64,000 nt of DNA, taken from NCBI RefSeq assembly GCF_018390645.1, contig NZ_JAHBGC010000020.1, positions 1 to 64,000 on the forward strand, written 5' to 3'. The DNA comes from Ancylobacter dichloromethanicus. Lineage in GTDB: Bacteria > Pseudomonadota > Alphaproteobacteria > Rhizobiales > Xanthobacteraceae. Position numbers and translations under genes: made by a program. Positions 27,201-37,487 of this stretch are shown piece after piece (the stretch's first letter is position 1; each line of letters starts with the position of its first letter). The notes beneath the pieces were generated by a model. That model was not told where the DNA came from. It searched no databases and worked only from the letters and a program-made list of their open reading frames with translations.

Positions 27201-29946
27201 CACCGGCGGCCTGCGCGTCATCGGCAGCAATGCACAGGCGCTCTTCACCACCGACGCCAATCTCGGCACCGCCGGACAGGCCATCACGTTGCAGAATGGC
27301 GGTATCGTCGGCACGACGGCCGATGCCGCGCCCAATCTCACGATGACCCGCAACCTCAACATCGTCGGCTCGGGCGGGCTCTCCTCCGCGCTCCATCCGC
27401 TGGTCTATGCCGGCACCATCAGCGGCAACGGCACCTTCATCAAGTCCGGCGGCGGTATCGTGAACCTCACCGGCACCAACAACGCCACGGGCGGCACGGC
27501 GGTGCGCGCCGGCACGCTGCAGGTTGCCTCCGACGACAAGCTGGGTGCGGCGGGGGCGGGGCTGGAGCTCTCCGATAACGGCCACCTCTGGGCGACCGAG
27601 AGCTTCACCACCTCGCGGGCCATCACCCTCGGCGGGGTCGCGGGCGGCGGCTTCCAGCTCGACAGCGGCACCACGCTTACCCTCACGGGCGCGATCAGCG
27701 GCACTACGCTCAGCCTGCTCGGCACCGGCACGCTGGTGCTCGACGGCACCAGCACCTATGCCGGCATCACCAACAGCGGCGGCACCATCATAGGCAATAC
27801 CGACACGCTGAAGGGCAACATTGTCTTCGATTACAACGCGGACAATACCAATGCCCGCTCGATCGTCTTCCAGCAAGATAAAGTCTACAGTGTATTTTCG
27901 GGCAACATCACAGGCCTCGGCACCGAGACAGGGTACGGCACCGTTGTGAAGACCGGCAAGGGCACCCTCGTCCTGACCGGCGAGACCAAGTTCACGGGGC
28001 TGGCCGACGGCTACGCCTTCGATCTGCAGCAAGGTTATCTTGAGGGTTCAAGCAAGAACCTCGTTGGCAAGATCCATATCGCCGAAGGAGCGGAGCTGAC
28101 CTTCAAGGAGATCGTCGACGGCACCTATGCAGGCGGTCTTGAAGGCGAAGGCGAGCTCGCCAAGAACGGCGAGGGGACGCTGACCCTCAATGGCATCAAC
28201 AGCGCCCTTGGCGGCACCACGATCAATACCGGTACCCTTGTCTTGAACGGCACCCTGAACACGGCCGGCGAGGGCACCACTGTCTGGGGCACCCTTGCCC
28301 TGAACGGCACCCTGAACAGCGCCGGCAACGGCACCAATATCAATAATGACGGCCTCCTCTCCGTGAATGGCACGCTGAACGGCGACGTGTCGGTCAACAA
28401 GGGGGGCACGCTTGAGGGGAGCAGCCGGATCAACGGCAAGGTCACCAACAATGGTGGCAAGATCAATCCCGGCAACTCCATCGGCCATATCACCATCAAC
28501 GGCGATTTCGAATTCGACGATGGCGAGATGGTGGTGGAGGTGAATGCCGAAGGCGACAGCGACCGCATCATCGTCGTCGGCGCCGGCCACACGGCAACCA
28601 TCAAGGCCGGCACCCTCAGCGTCATTCAGGAGCCCGGCGTCTATACGCCCGGCACTGTCTATACCATCGTCACCGCCGAGGGCGGCGGCACGGCGCATTT
28701 CGACTCCATCACCGGCGGCACCGCCTTCCTTTCCCCCGAATTGTTTTCGGACCCGCAGAATCTCTACCTCACCCTCGATTTCGCGGCCGACGCTTTTCGG
28801 GCCGCCGCCGTCACCGCCAATGAGCAGGCGGTGGGCAGCGTCCTTGATCTGGTGAACGCCGGCGGCAGTGCTCCCGCGCTTGTCAACGCGCTGGCCAATG
28901 TGCCGGCCGGCTCCGGCGCCGCCGCGCTGCAGCAGCTCAGCGGCCAGCCCTATGCCGACTTCGCCACGGTGAACATGCGGGGCAGCCAGCTGTTCATGAA
29001 CACGGTGGGCCGCCAGATGGCGTCCGATCGCGGCGCGGGCCTTAGTGGCGGTCTTGGCGGCGGGCAGAGCGTCGCCCTCGGTGCGCCCGGCCTCGACGGC
29101 CAGTCCCGCTTCAGCGCCTGGGTCAGCGGCATCGGCACCAAGGGCAGCGTCGACGGCAACGGCAATGCGAACGACCTCTCCTATTCGCTGGGCGGCACCG
29201 CCTTCGGCATCGGCTATCGGGTCGACCCAAGCTTCCAGATCGGCATCGCCGGCGCGTATGTGGGCGGCTCGCAGTCGGTCGACGGCTTCATGGGCGATGG
29301 CGACACGGAGGCGGGCAGCGTCGCCCTGCATGGCTCGTTCACGCAGGGCCCGGTCTATGTGGATGGCCTGCTCGGCTATGCCTATGCCAGCAATGAGCTG
29401 GAGCGCATCATCGCGGTGCCCGGCGTCTTCGGCATCGCCAATGGTTCCTCATCCTCCAACCAGTTCCTCGGCCAGATCGAGGCCGGCTACCGCATCGCCA
29501 TCGACGCCAGCTCCAACAGCGCGATCACGCCGTTCGGCCGCCTGCAGGTGGTGAGCGTCAATCAGGGGGGCTTCACCGAGACCGGCTTCAGCGATTTCAA
29601 TCTGACCGCGGGCGGACAGACTCTGACCTCGGTACGCACCACGCTGGGCGCCGACGTCAGTACCCGGCTGGACGTCGGCGGCGTGCCGCTGGAACTCAGC
29701 GCGCGGCTCGGCTGGGTGCACGAATTCGGCGACACCACCCGCCCGTTCACGGCGGCCTTCACCGCCGCGCCCTGGGCGTCTTTCACCGTGTTCGGTGCGC
29801 CTGAGGCGCGGGACAGCGCACTCATCGGCGTCGGTGCGGAGGCCCGAATCCTGGACAATGCAACGCTGTTCGCCAGCTATGACGCGGAACTGGGCGGCGG
29901 CAGCGACAACCATCAGCTTTGGGGCGGCGTCCGCTTCTCGTGGTGA
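24247..29946 (+). CDS. Giant PATR-repeat autotransporter
   Basis: A 1,899-residue type Va autotransporter. The long signal region ends at PALAANF (about residue 53), with an extended charged start MPPLINRRRH. Residues about 140-370 are extremely glycine-rich (runs such as GNGGGGGGGGAG). Then come many passenger-associated transport repeats such as GTLTLTGANSYTGGTTV, KLTLTGANTYTGRTSV and TNTYSGGTSIQGG, giving a beta-helix. The last 280 or so residues make the barrel, from SRFSAWVSGIGTKG to the terminal LWGGVRFSW. It would be displayed on the surface as an adhesin or matrix protein; no catalytic domain is visible. ATG 24247 is preferred over the GTG at 24241, which lies inside the ribosome-binding site. 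Confidence 0.93.
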   Translation: MPPLINRRRHLDVNATALLGQTFLSCSFGRTLPGLLLALGLGMVATPALAANFDVANEAQLADAVAKAANGDTITFTADIELSGKGKAGTITTNVTINGNGHKLLGKEGTNANGLYVQSGTVTIQNLDLSGLTTKGTTGGNGGGGGGGGAGTGAGLFVGTAANVTLTNVTLQNNSAVGGNGGVGVIDGRDTTSQGGGGGGSGPNAGNGQASTGGSVGQGGPIGGGDGNGGNGQWGAGGGGSGSQAKGGNGGFGGGGGGSLDANIGTGGFLGGNGGAGRPPTSGYTWFNGGGGGGAGMGGAIFVQNGGTLSITGTLTLSDNTVAGGTGGSSRAGAGGISGAAGGNGGAAGAGLFLAGNGSLNLSSAAGETQTISDAITDQTGAGGTGANAGSWGLVKTGAGTLTLTGANSYTGGTTVSGGVLRGNSTSLKGGIVNNASVVFDQPAAGTYAGAMSGTGALTVTGGKLTLTGANTYTGRTSVTGSGTVEVTAANTIAAASTVALDDGALLIGSGVGINNAITVTNRGRLGSSGGIATVSGVISGSGALDVNAGTVALAANNTFTGGLNVTGGATALFTADANLGAAAGSVTVTDGGMIGAAANAAGNFTTNRNLTVSGTGGISGAQHAVNWKGAIGGTGTLVVSGANVVELSGTNTYSGGTSIQGGALKVDSDARLGDLAGTLAFSNNGRLLASQSFTTGRAINVGTGEGGFELGAGTTLGLSGAITGGIVNQTGQGTLVVTGSNAHAGFANYGGTLQGDSSSLGRGIRFDSDASNTASRKVVFAQATDGTFTGTIGSTGSTPGLGNVVKTGAGKLTLTGESNFTSQVAGTAEFQVQEGTLQGNSKSLAGNIENNAALIFDQSFDGTYAGAITGTGSVTVSGAGKLTLDAASTIAGATSVTGGGILVTTTASNFGASSTLGLSGGTLMLGTGATAFNKAVTVTGIGGIASTGGTTPNNAVATMSGVISGSGQLDINSNTVVLAANNTFTGGLRVIGSNAQALFTTDANLGTAGQAITLQNGGIVGTTADAAPNLTMTRNLNIVGSGGLSSALHPLVYAGTISGNGTFIKSGGGIVNLTGTNNATGGTAVRAGTLQVASDDKLGAAGAGLELSDNGHLWATESFTTSRAITLGGVAGGGFQLDSGTTLTLTGAISGTTLSLLGTGTLVLDGTSTYAGITNSGGTIIGNTDTLKGNIVFDYNADNTNARSIVFQQDKVYSVFSGNITGLGTETGYGTVVKTGKGTLVLTGETKFTGLADGYAFDLQQGYLEGSSKNLVGKIHIAEGAELTFKEIVDGTYAGGLEGEGELAKNGEGTLTLNGINSALGGTTINTGTLVLNGTLNTAGEGTTVWGTLALNGTLNSAGNGTNINNDGLLSVNGTLNGDVSVNKGGTLEGSSRINGKVTNNGGKINPGNSIGHITINGDFEFDDGEMVVEVNAEGDSDRIIVVGAGHTATIKAGTLSVIQEPGVYTPGTVYTIVTAEGGGTAHFDSITGGTAFLSPELFSDPQNLYLTLDFAADAFRAAAVTANEQAVGSVLDLVNAGGSAPALVNALANVPAGSGAAALQQLSGQPYADFATVNMRGSQLFMNTVGRQMASDRGAGLSGGLGGGQSVALGAPGLDGQSRFSAWVSGIGTKGSVDGNGNANDLSYSLGGTAFGIGYRVDPSFQIGIAGAYVGGSQSVDGFMGDGDTEAGSVALHGSFTQGPVYVDGLLGYAYASNELERIIAVPGVFGIANGSSSSNQFLGQIEAGYRIAIDASSNSAITPFGRLQVVSVNQGGFTETGFSDFNLTAGGQTLTSVRTTLGADVSTRLDVGGVPLELSARLGWVHEFGDTTRPFTAAFTAAPWASFTVFGAPEARDSALIGVGAEARILDNATLFASYDAELGGGSDNHQLWGGVRFSW

Positions 29947-30013
29947 GCCGAATGCGGAACTGCTGTCTTGGCGGTTCCGCATATCCCCGCGTCAGCGCTG
30001 CTGCGGCGCGGGC

Positions 30014-31021
30014 TCAACGGAACTGGTCGCGCCACTCGCTGGGCGAGACGCCGAACCGGCTCCGGAACGCCCTTCCGAACGAGGACGCATCCTTGAAGCC
30101 GCAATCATAAGCAATGACCGAGATGCTTCGGCCGGTGGCCGCCTCGATCAGCTTGCGCGACATGGCGAGCCTTACCTCGCGAACGGTATCCATGATCGTC
30201 GCGTCGTGCTGCGTGAAGGCGCGGTAGAGGGTCGCGCGCGAGCAGCCGAGCGCCCGAGCGATCGCTTCGGGGGAGAGGTCGATTATGTTGTAGTGCGATT
30301 GGATATAGCGCTTTGCCGCAAGGAAGAGTGCGTTCACGTCGCTCACACGGGAGCCGTTCAAGTCCCGCCCTATGCGCTGGAGCAGGAGCAGCGCCAGCGT
30401 GTGAAGTGCATCGAGCGCGGTCGCCATCTCCTTGGGCTCGAGATGCTCGGCATGGCGATCGAGGCCCAGCATTTGCTCACGGACCATGACGCCGAGCGGG
30501 ATCGTGTCGAGCGGCAGGAAAAGGCCGGGAATGCCACCGCCTAGGGCTTCGAGCGCCTTGGCACGCGGCAGAAGAAGATAGATCTCCCTCCCCGAACTCC
30601 AGTGATAACGCATGGGACGTGTCGCATCATAGGCGGCGAGCCGGCCATGCGGTGAGATGGACTGCGCGCCGCCGGGACTCTCCAGCCCGAGTTTGCCCAC
30701 CGGCATCATCGAAATCACCACCGCGTCGCCCGCGCCGCTGAGGCTGGCAGCCCGCGAGAATACTGTCCGGTGCTCCGATCCTTCCTGGCTGGCGAACACA
30801 CCCATTTCGCCGCTGACCGATCGCTTGATGGCGAACAGGTCGGCTTCCTCGGCGCGGGGCGCCTCGAGATCGACGACGCTGTAGGCCGTCTCGCGCCAGG
30901 CATCGAAACGCTCGGACAGGTCGAAGTCCGAGGTGGACAGCCTCTTCAGGCGGTAGAGGCCGGTATCGGCCTCCCGTGGGAATACCGTCTTGATATCGGC
31001 CCTGCCCCTCCGCTCGCTCAT
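30014..31021 (-). CDS. AraC family transcriptional regulator
   Basis: A 335-residue regulator. The N-terminal part is an AraC-binding-like domain (FDLSERFDAWRETAYSVVDL onward). The C-terminal double helix-turn-helix contains LSPEAIARALGCSRATLYRAF and ISVIAYDCGFKDASSFGRAF, ending SPSEWRDQFR. The first HTH and the GF-x-D-x-S-x-F-x-R-x-F block are diagnostic. The ATG at 31021 starts MSERRGR; an upstream in-frame GTG at 31048 has the AGGGAG inside its reading. It lies convergent to the giant autotransporter, 67 bp away, and is the likely local regulator of the surface island. Effector unknown. Confidence 0.88.
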   Translation of the reverse strand: MSERRGRADIKTVFPREADTGLYRLKRLSTSDFDLSERFDAWRETAYSVVDLEAPRAEEADLFAIKRSVSGEMGVFASQEGSEHRTVFSRAASLSGAGDAVVISMMPVGKLGLESPGGAQSISPHGRLAAYDATRPMRYHWSSGREIYLLLPRAKALEALGGGIPGLFLPLDTIPLGVMVREQMLGLDRHAEHLEPKEMATALDALHTLALLLLQRIGRDLNGSRVSDVNALFLAAKRYIQSHYNIIDLSPEAIARALGCSRATLYRAFTQHDATIMDTVREVRLAMSRKLIEAATGRSISVIAYDCGFKDASSFGRAFRSRFGVSPSEWRDQFR

Positions 31022-31399
31022 CGAAACAAGGCTCCCTGTTGAGCGCACAGATGAATGGCCGGGCGGGATGTCCAGGCAGCCACGGCAGCCACGGATCGGC
31101 CTATATCAGGCGATTGTTTGCCTGATATTTGAAAGCACCATCGTTCGGTGGGCGACCCTGTCGCGCACGATGCCGCTCTCGGCACATGTGGGCCGATCTC
31201 GCCCGTCCGCTGCGCCGTGGCAGGAAGAGGGGCAAGGGAACGGCAACGGGAACGGGAACAGGAACAGGAACGGCAGCGCATCCACATGCCCTGACGGCAT
31301 GGACCGAAGGTCAAGCTTGGGACATTCTGGTATCGTGTGTTTTCGGGATTGTATGCCGTGCCGACCGGCAGTCGGGAGCGCGTGCGGGTGGAATCGGCA
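31022..31399. promoter_or_regulatory. Divergent region between AraC and winged-helix regulators
   Basis: A 378-bp span without a convincing gene. It holds a hexanucleotide tandem repeat at 31236-31277 and must contain divergent promoters for both regulators. A GTG at 31337 is in frame with the downstream gene and could be an alternative start. No other motif was recognised. Confidence 0.4.
31236..31277 (+). repeat. Hexanucleotide tandem repeat, seven units
   Basis: Seven consecutive hexamers of the form RGSARC: GGGAAC, GGCAAC, GGGAAC, GGGAAC, AGGAAC, AGGAAC, GGCAGC. This is the only simple tandem repeat of this kind I noticed outside coding sequence in the window. It lies about 120 bp upstream of the preferred start of the winged-helix regulator gene, so copy-number change could alter promoter spacing. 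Confidence 0.85.
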
Positions 31400-33007
31400 A
31401 TGCTGCGGACGGACGGCTTTCTCTTCGACGATATCGTACTGGATGAGACGTGCCTGTTCGCCCATCGCAACGGGGAGCAGATTCGATTCACGCGCAGCGA
31501 GCGCGCACTCCTTCTTGTGCTGTCCCGGAATCCGCACCGCCTGATGCAGCGCAGCCAGTTGCTCGACGCGATCGCGCCAACCCAGGCCGATGCGTCCGAC
31601 CGCAACGTCGACTTTCTCGTCAACCGCCTGCGCACCAAGCTCGGCGATAACGCACGGTCGCCAAGATTCATCGCCACGCAATATGGCGAGGGCTATGTCT
31701 GGATCGCGGCGAAACTGCCGGCCGTTGCACCGAAGCCTGATCCGGCGCCGGTTAGCGGGCTTCTGGCGATAGCCGCTGTCGTTCCACCGCATGACAGGCG
31801 CCTTGCCGAACGGGCGGAGGCCATTACCGGTCAAATGCGCGACATGATCGCGGGCCGGCTCGGCACCGACGAGAGCGTGATCGTCGTGGGGCGCGACGAG
31901 GGCTCGGTGATGCGGGCGATGCGCTATGTCCTGAAGGTGAGTTTCCAGCACAGCGGGGATCGGCTGGATTGCACCGCCACCCTGCGCGAGGGGCCGTCAC
32001 GGCGCATCATCCGGGCCTTCCGGCTGGAGTTCGGCGACGCCACGACGGCCCCGCTCGCGCCGGAGGTGGAGCGCGCCTCGATCGGCATCAGCGAGGCGTT
32101 GCAGCGCAACTTGGCGGCGGCCTCGGAGGGGCTTGGCACGCCCGTTGACCAACCGCACGAAATCCGCCTGCGCAAGGCATCGACACTGTTGTCGGCGTCC
32201 AACCCGAAATGGCTGGAGAAGGGCCGGGAACTGCGCGACGCGCGGGCGCAGAATCCGGCAAGTGCGGACATTGCGCTGCAGTGGTGCCTGCATCTGTTTG
32301 CGCGCCTTGTCCTCACCAATCCCTTCACCGGCATAAGCCACGACGAGCGCGACGAGATCGAGAACGAGATCGAGGCGACGGTGCTGGATTGCCTGCCGCT
32401 TGTCGACACCAACCCGCTACTGATGCTGACCGCCGCGAAGCTGCTCTATTTCGTCGATCGCGGTCATCTCGAGCTTGCCGAGGATCTTGCGGACAGGGCC
32501 TTTGCCCATATGGCGGACTCTCCCGCCGCGCTGCCAGTGCTCGGGCAGCTGCGGCAGGCGCGCGGCGACTTCGCCGCTGCGGTGGCATTCTTCGATCGCG
32601 GCATCGCGATGGCGGACCCCGATTCCCCATTCGACTTGCACATGCGCGTCCTCAGATACATCGCGCTGCTGGCGGCAGGCGACCGCGAGGCGCTGAACGT
32701 GCCGGCGGCGTTCTTTCACGAGAGCCCGCATTCGCCGCCGGACCTCAGTGTGATGATCACCGTTCTGATCACGCCCGCCAGCCAGCAATTGCCGAAGGCC
32801 GTCACCGACGTGCTGATAGCGGCGGGCCGCGACGGGGCACGCAACGCGATCGAGTACACCTACATGACGTCAGTGCGACATCTGACCTCGGTGCCGGCGC
32901 GCGCCAACATCATGCAGGGGCTCGTCGGCCATCTGATCCGGCTGCATGGCCAGGACGTGGTTACGCCGTTCGTCCGGGTGGGAGCGGGCCTGAGCGCCTC
33001 GACTTGA
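31400..33007 (+). CDS. Winged-helix regulator with TPR-like C-terminal region
   Basis: A 535-residue soluble regulator with an OmpR/CadC-type winged helix at residues about 1-100: IRFTRSERALLLVLSRNPHR, the recognition-helix segment DRNVDFLVNRLRTKLGD, and the wing RFIATQYGEGYVWIA. No receiver domain is present. A middle segment with VLKVSFQHSGDRLDCTATL resembles a TolB/FlgO-like alpha-beta module that often follows such helices. The remainder is helical and TPR-like (LAEDLADRAFAHMADSPAAL and ARGDFAAAVAFFDRGIAMADP). I saw no transmembrane helix, unlike CadC. It resembles HilA-type one-component activators. ATG 31400 is chosen on domain fit; GTG codons at 31337 and 31388 are alternatives. Confidence 0.78.
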   Translation: MLRTDGFLFDDIVLDETCLFAHRNGEQIRFTRSERALLLVLSRNPHRLMQRSQLLDAIAPTQADASDRNVDFLVNRLRTKLGDNARSPRFIATQYGEGYVWIAAKLPAVAPKPDPAPVSGLLAIAAVVPPHDRRLAERAEAITGQMRDMIAGRLGTDESVIVVGRDEGSVMRAMRYVLKVSFQHSGDRLDCTATLREGPSRRIIRAFRLEFGDATTAPLAPEVERASIGISEALQRNLAAASEGLGTPVDQPHEIRLRKASTLLSASNPKWLEKGRELRDARAQNPASADIALQWCLHLFARLVLTNPFTGISHDERDEIENEIEATVLDCLPLVDTNPLLMLTAAKLLYFVDRGHLELAEDLADRAFAHMADSPAALPVLGQLRQARGDFAAAVAFFDRGIAMADPDSPFDLHMRVLRYIALLAAGDREALNVPAAFFHESPHSPPDLSVMITVLITPASQQLPKAVTDVLIAAGRDGARNAIEYTYMTSVRHLTSVPARANIMQGLVGHLIRLHGQDVVTPFVRVGAGLSAST

Positions 33008-33092
33008 GCCGGCGTTCACCGCTGTGTATCGCAGTGTTCGTCCGAGCTGGGCGTAACCACGTCTGGAACAGGTCTGACAGGAGTTCGACGAA

Positions 33093-33575
33093 TTGAGCGT
33101 GGCGTTCGCAAAAGAGGAAAGTGCCGAGGCGGCATCGGAAACCATTCTGCCCGCGCGTCCGATTTCCGATCGGGCCAATCTTGTCACCGAACTCGGCCTG
33201 CAAATGCTGAAGAAGGAGTTGGCGGACGCGAGGAACGAACTCGCGGTCGCCAATGCACTTGAAGACCTAAATGAGAGGCGGCGGCAGTCGGCGGTTCCAA
33301 TCCGCGACATCCGTTACTTTTCCCAGCGCGTCGAGACGGCACGGGTCTCGTCGCCGCCACCCTCAAATGACGTCGTGGCGTTCGGTCACACCGTTAGCTT
33401 CGAACGTGATGATGGACGCGTGCAGACCTACCGCATCGTTGGCGAGGATGAAGCGAACCCAGCGCAGGCGACCATTTCGCATGGTTCTCCCGTCGCCATC
33501 TCATTGATGGGTAAAGCCGTTGGCGACGTTGTCCAGCTAGGGCCGCACAATCTCGAAATCCTCTCCATCGCCTGA
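33093..33575 (+). CDS. GreA/GreB-like elongation factor paralog
   Basis: A 160-residue protein with an N-terminal coiled coil (LVTELGLQMLKKELADARNE) and a C-terminal FKBP-like domain of the GreA/GreB type (VAFGHTVSFERDDGRVQTYR, IVGEDEANPAQATISHGSP and LMGKAVGDVV). The tip carries LNERRRQSAVPIRDIRYFS instead of the D-x-x-EN acidic motif of GreA, which is normal for this alphaproteobacterial subfamily and suggests altered RNA polymerase action. The start appears to be TTG at 33093, with AGGAG nine bases before; GTG 33099 is an alternative. It follows the winged-helix gene by 85 bp on the same strand. Whether it belongs to the island is unclear. Confidence 0.82.
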   Translation: MSVAFAKEESAEAASETILPARPISDRANLVTELGLQMLKKELADARNELAVANALEDLNERRRQSAVPIRDIRYFSQRVETARVSSPPPSNDVVAFGHTVSFERDDGRVQTYRIVGEDEANPAQATISHGSPVAISLMGKAVGDVVQLGPHNLEILSIA

Positions 33576-33666
33576 TGGGGCGATAGCAGCAGCTCTCGTG
33601 CTCCACCAAGACGCATGCGGCGGGCGTTGAAGGCAGGATCCAGTCGACGCTGCGGGATAGGCTGGC

Positions 33667-33708
33667 TCCCTCCAAGGCGAGACCGTCAGATGTCGCTTTG
33701 GAGGGAGT
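33667..33708. terminator. Strong hairpin between convergent greA-like gene and hemF
   Basis: Fifteen-base arms CTCCCTCCAAGGCGA (33667-33681) and TCGCTTTGGAGGGAG (33694-33708) pair with a single G-T mismatch around a 12-base loop. It lies between two convergent genes, so it could terminate both. There is no clear U tract on either side; it might instead be a dispersed palindrome. Confidence 0.55.
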
Positions 33709-33776
33709 GTCGGTTTCGGTTGAGACCGGCCCGGGCATGAGGGCGTGTGGGTTGGCGGCCGGGAGGCGTCAAACCC

Positions 33777-34658
33777 TCACGGCCACTTCACCACCGGGGG
33801 CATGGAGGAGAGGATGGAATCGACATTCCCCCCCGTCTTCAGGCCGAACAGCGTGCCGCGGTCGTAGAGCAGGTTGAACTCGACATAGCGGCCGCGGCGG
33901 ATGAGCTGTTCCTCGCGCTCCTCTTCGTTCCACGGCGTCGCCATGTTGGCGCGCACGAGGTGGGGGTAGACGTCGAGGAAGGCGAGGCCCACCGCCCTGG
34001 TGAAGTGGAAATCGGCGTTCCAGTCGCCCGAGTCCAGCCAGTCGTAGAAAAGGCCGCCGATACCGCGCATCTCCTTGCGGTGCGGCAGGTAGAAGTACTC
34101 GTCGCACCATTGCTTGTAGCGGGGATAGTCGATCTGCGGGCGGCCCTCGCAGGCGCCGCGCATCGCGGCGTGGAAGGCGAGCGAATCCGGGTCTTCCTGC
34201 GTGCGTCGCGCCTCCAGCACCGGGGTCAGATCCGCCCCGCCGCCGAACCATGCCTTGGTGGTGACGACGAAGCGGGTGTTCATGTGCACCGCCGGCACGT
34301 GCGGGTTCGCCATGTGGGCGATCAGCGAGATGCCGGTGGCGTGGAAGCGCGGGTCTTCCTCGGCGCCGGGAATCTGCTTGCGGAACTCCGGGGCGAATTC
34401 GCCGTGCACGGTCGAGCAGTGGACGCCGACCTTCTCGAACAGCCGCCCGCGCATCAGCGACATGACGCCGCCGCCGCCCGGCGCGCCGGAAGGATCGGTG
34501 CGCTCCCACGGCGTGCGGGCGAAGCGACCGGGAGCGCCGGGATAGAGCGCGTCCGGCGCCTCGTCCTCCAGCCGCTCGAAGGCGGCGCAGATGCGGTCGC
34601 GCAGTTCCTCGAACCAGGCGCGGGTGGCGGCCTTGCGGCTGTCGATGGTGTCGGTCAT
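33777..34658 (-). CDS. hemF: Aerobic coproporphyrinogen III oxidase
   Basis: Oxygen-dependent enzyme that oxidatively decarboxylates coproporphyrinogen III to protoporphyrinogen IX in haem synthesis. The 293-residue length is typical. Conserved blocks are [53 protein letters not shown] and the late [20 protein letters not shown] signature. Start is ATG 34658. It stands alone on the minus strand, 64 bp from the VIT-family gene, which is also on the minus strand. Haem supply links functionally to the petABC cytochromes encoded downstream, though no shared regulation is seen. Confidence 0.96.
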   Translation of the reverse strand: MTDTIDSRKAATRAWFEELRDRICAAFERLEDEAPDALYPGAPGRFARTPWERTDPSGAPGGGGVMSLMRGRLFEKVGVHCSTVHGEFAPEFRKQIPGAEEDPRFHATGISLIAHMANPHVPAVHMNTRFVVTTKAWFGGGADLTPVLEARRTQEDPDSLAFHAAMRGACEGRPQIDYPRYKQWCDEYFYLPHRKEMRGIGGLFYDWLDSGDWNADFHFTRAVGLAFLDVYPHLVRANMATPWNEEEREEQLIRRGRYVEFNLLYDRGTLFGLKTGGNVDSILSSMPPVVKWP

Positions 34659-34722
34659 GGCAACTCCCCGAGACGCGTGGCGGCGGTTCTAGCCGCTCGC
34701 GGGCGGGGCCGGAAGGGCGCGG

Positions 34723-35418
34723 CTACACCATCGTGCCCGACAGCGCGCCGATCGCCGCCGTCGCCGCCATGGCCAGCGCGCCCCAGAAGGTGACGCGCAG
34801 CGCCGCCTTTACCGGGTCGGCGCCGCCCGCCTTCGCCCCGGCCACACCGAGAATGGCGAGGAACACCAGCGCGGCGGCGGAGACGGAGACCGGTAGCCCG
34901 GCGACCGGCGCGACCAGCGCGGTGGCGAGCGGCAGCGCGGCACCGGCGGCGAAGCTGGCGGCGGAGGCGAGCGCCGCCTGCACCGGGCGGGCGGCGGTGA
35001 TCTCGTTCATGCCCAGCTCGTCGCGGGCATGGGCCTCCAGCGCGTCCTTCGCGGTGAGCTGGCGGGCGACCTCGCCGGCGAGCGCCGGGTCGAGGCCGCG
35101 CCTGATATAGATCTGCACCAGTTCCTCCTGCTCGCCGGCCGGGTCGGTGGCGAGTTCGGCGGTCTCGCGGGCGAGGTCGGCGCGCTCGGTGTCGGATTGC
35201 GAGGACACCGAGACATATTCGCCCGCCGCCATCGACATGGCGCCCGCCACCAGCCCGGCGATGCCGGCCAGCAGCACCGCGTCCCGCTCGGCGCTGGCCG
35301 CGGCGACGCCGACGATCAGGCTGGCGGTGGACAATATGCCGTCATTGGCGCCGAGCACGGCGGCGCGCAGCCAGCCGGCGCGGTCGACATAGTGGTTTTC
35401 GTCATGGCGCGAGCGCAT
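34723..35418 (-). CDS. VIT family (CCC1-like) metal transporter
   Basis: A 231-residue inner-membrane protein of the VIT1/CCC1 family, which transports Fe(II) or Mn(II). The N-terminal HYVDRAGWLRAAVLGANDGI followed by LSTASLIVGVAAA is diagnostic. A second membrane helix leads to GAMSMAAGEYVSVSSQSDTE, which holds the conserved metal-pathway residues. An acidic helical cytosolic loop with repeated E residues (ETAELATDPAGEQEEL) binds metal in the plant protein. Three further C-terminal helices end ATAAIGALSGTMV. It diverges from the ABC exporter. Iron export or sequestration is the likely role. Confidence 0.9.
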   Translation of the reverse strand: MRSRHDENHYVDRAGWLRAAVLGANDGILSTASLIVGVAAASAERDAVLLAGIAGLVAGAMSMAAGEYVSVSSQSDTERADLARETAELATDPAGEQEELVQIYIRRGLDPALAGEVARQLTAKDALEAHARDELGMNEITAARPVQAALASAASFAAGAALPLATALVAPVAGLPVSVSAAALVFLAILGVAGAKAGGADPVKAALRVTFWGALAMAATAAIGALSGTMV

Positions 35419-35545
35419 GCAGTCCTCACCCGTTCAAGGCGCCGGACGCTGGGCCATGAACATTGCAATCATATGATACCTCCGCATGGTTCTCAGTGCG
35501 CGGGGCGACACAAAGGTGCCGCATCGGCGGCGCAGAAGGCGCCCC

Positions 35546-37408
<1,863 letters not shown>

Positions 37409-37438
37409 GGGTCAGGCGGGCCACGGCCCCTTTTCCAT

Positions 37439-37469
37439 CCTCATCCCCGGGCTTGACCCGGGGACCCAG
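37439..37469 (+). repeat. Left inverted copy of REP-like palindrome flanking GIY-YIG gene
   Basis: Stem CCCCGGG, loop CTTGA, stem CCCGGGG, with flanks CCTCAT and ACCCAG. The whole 31 bases are a perfect reverse complement of 37782-37812. It lies 30 bp after the ABC exporter stop and 18 bp before the GIY-YIG start. Confidence 0.95.
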
Positions 37470-37487
37470 AAACGTTGCCATCGATGG

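Noticed and set aside
24232-28032. 1,266-residue minus-strand open frame opposite the PATR autotransporter
   Set aside because: It mirrors the glycine/threonine repeat codons and has no signal, motif or ribosome-binding site. The plus-strand gene is clearly real.
25430-28400. Repeats resembling a CRISPR array
   Set aside because: Repeat units are coding PATR motifs with irregular spacing and in-frame divergence; no cas genes are present.
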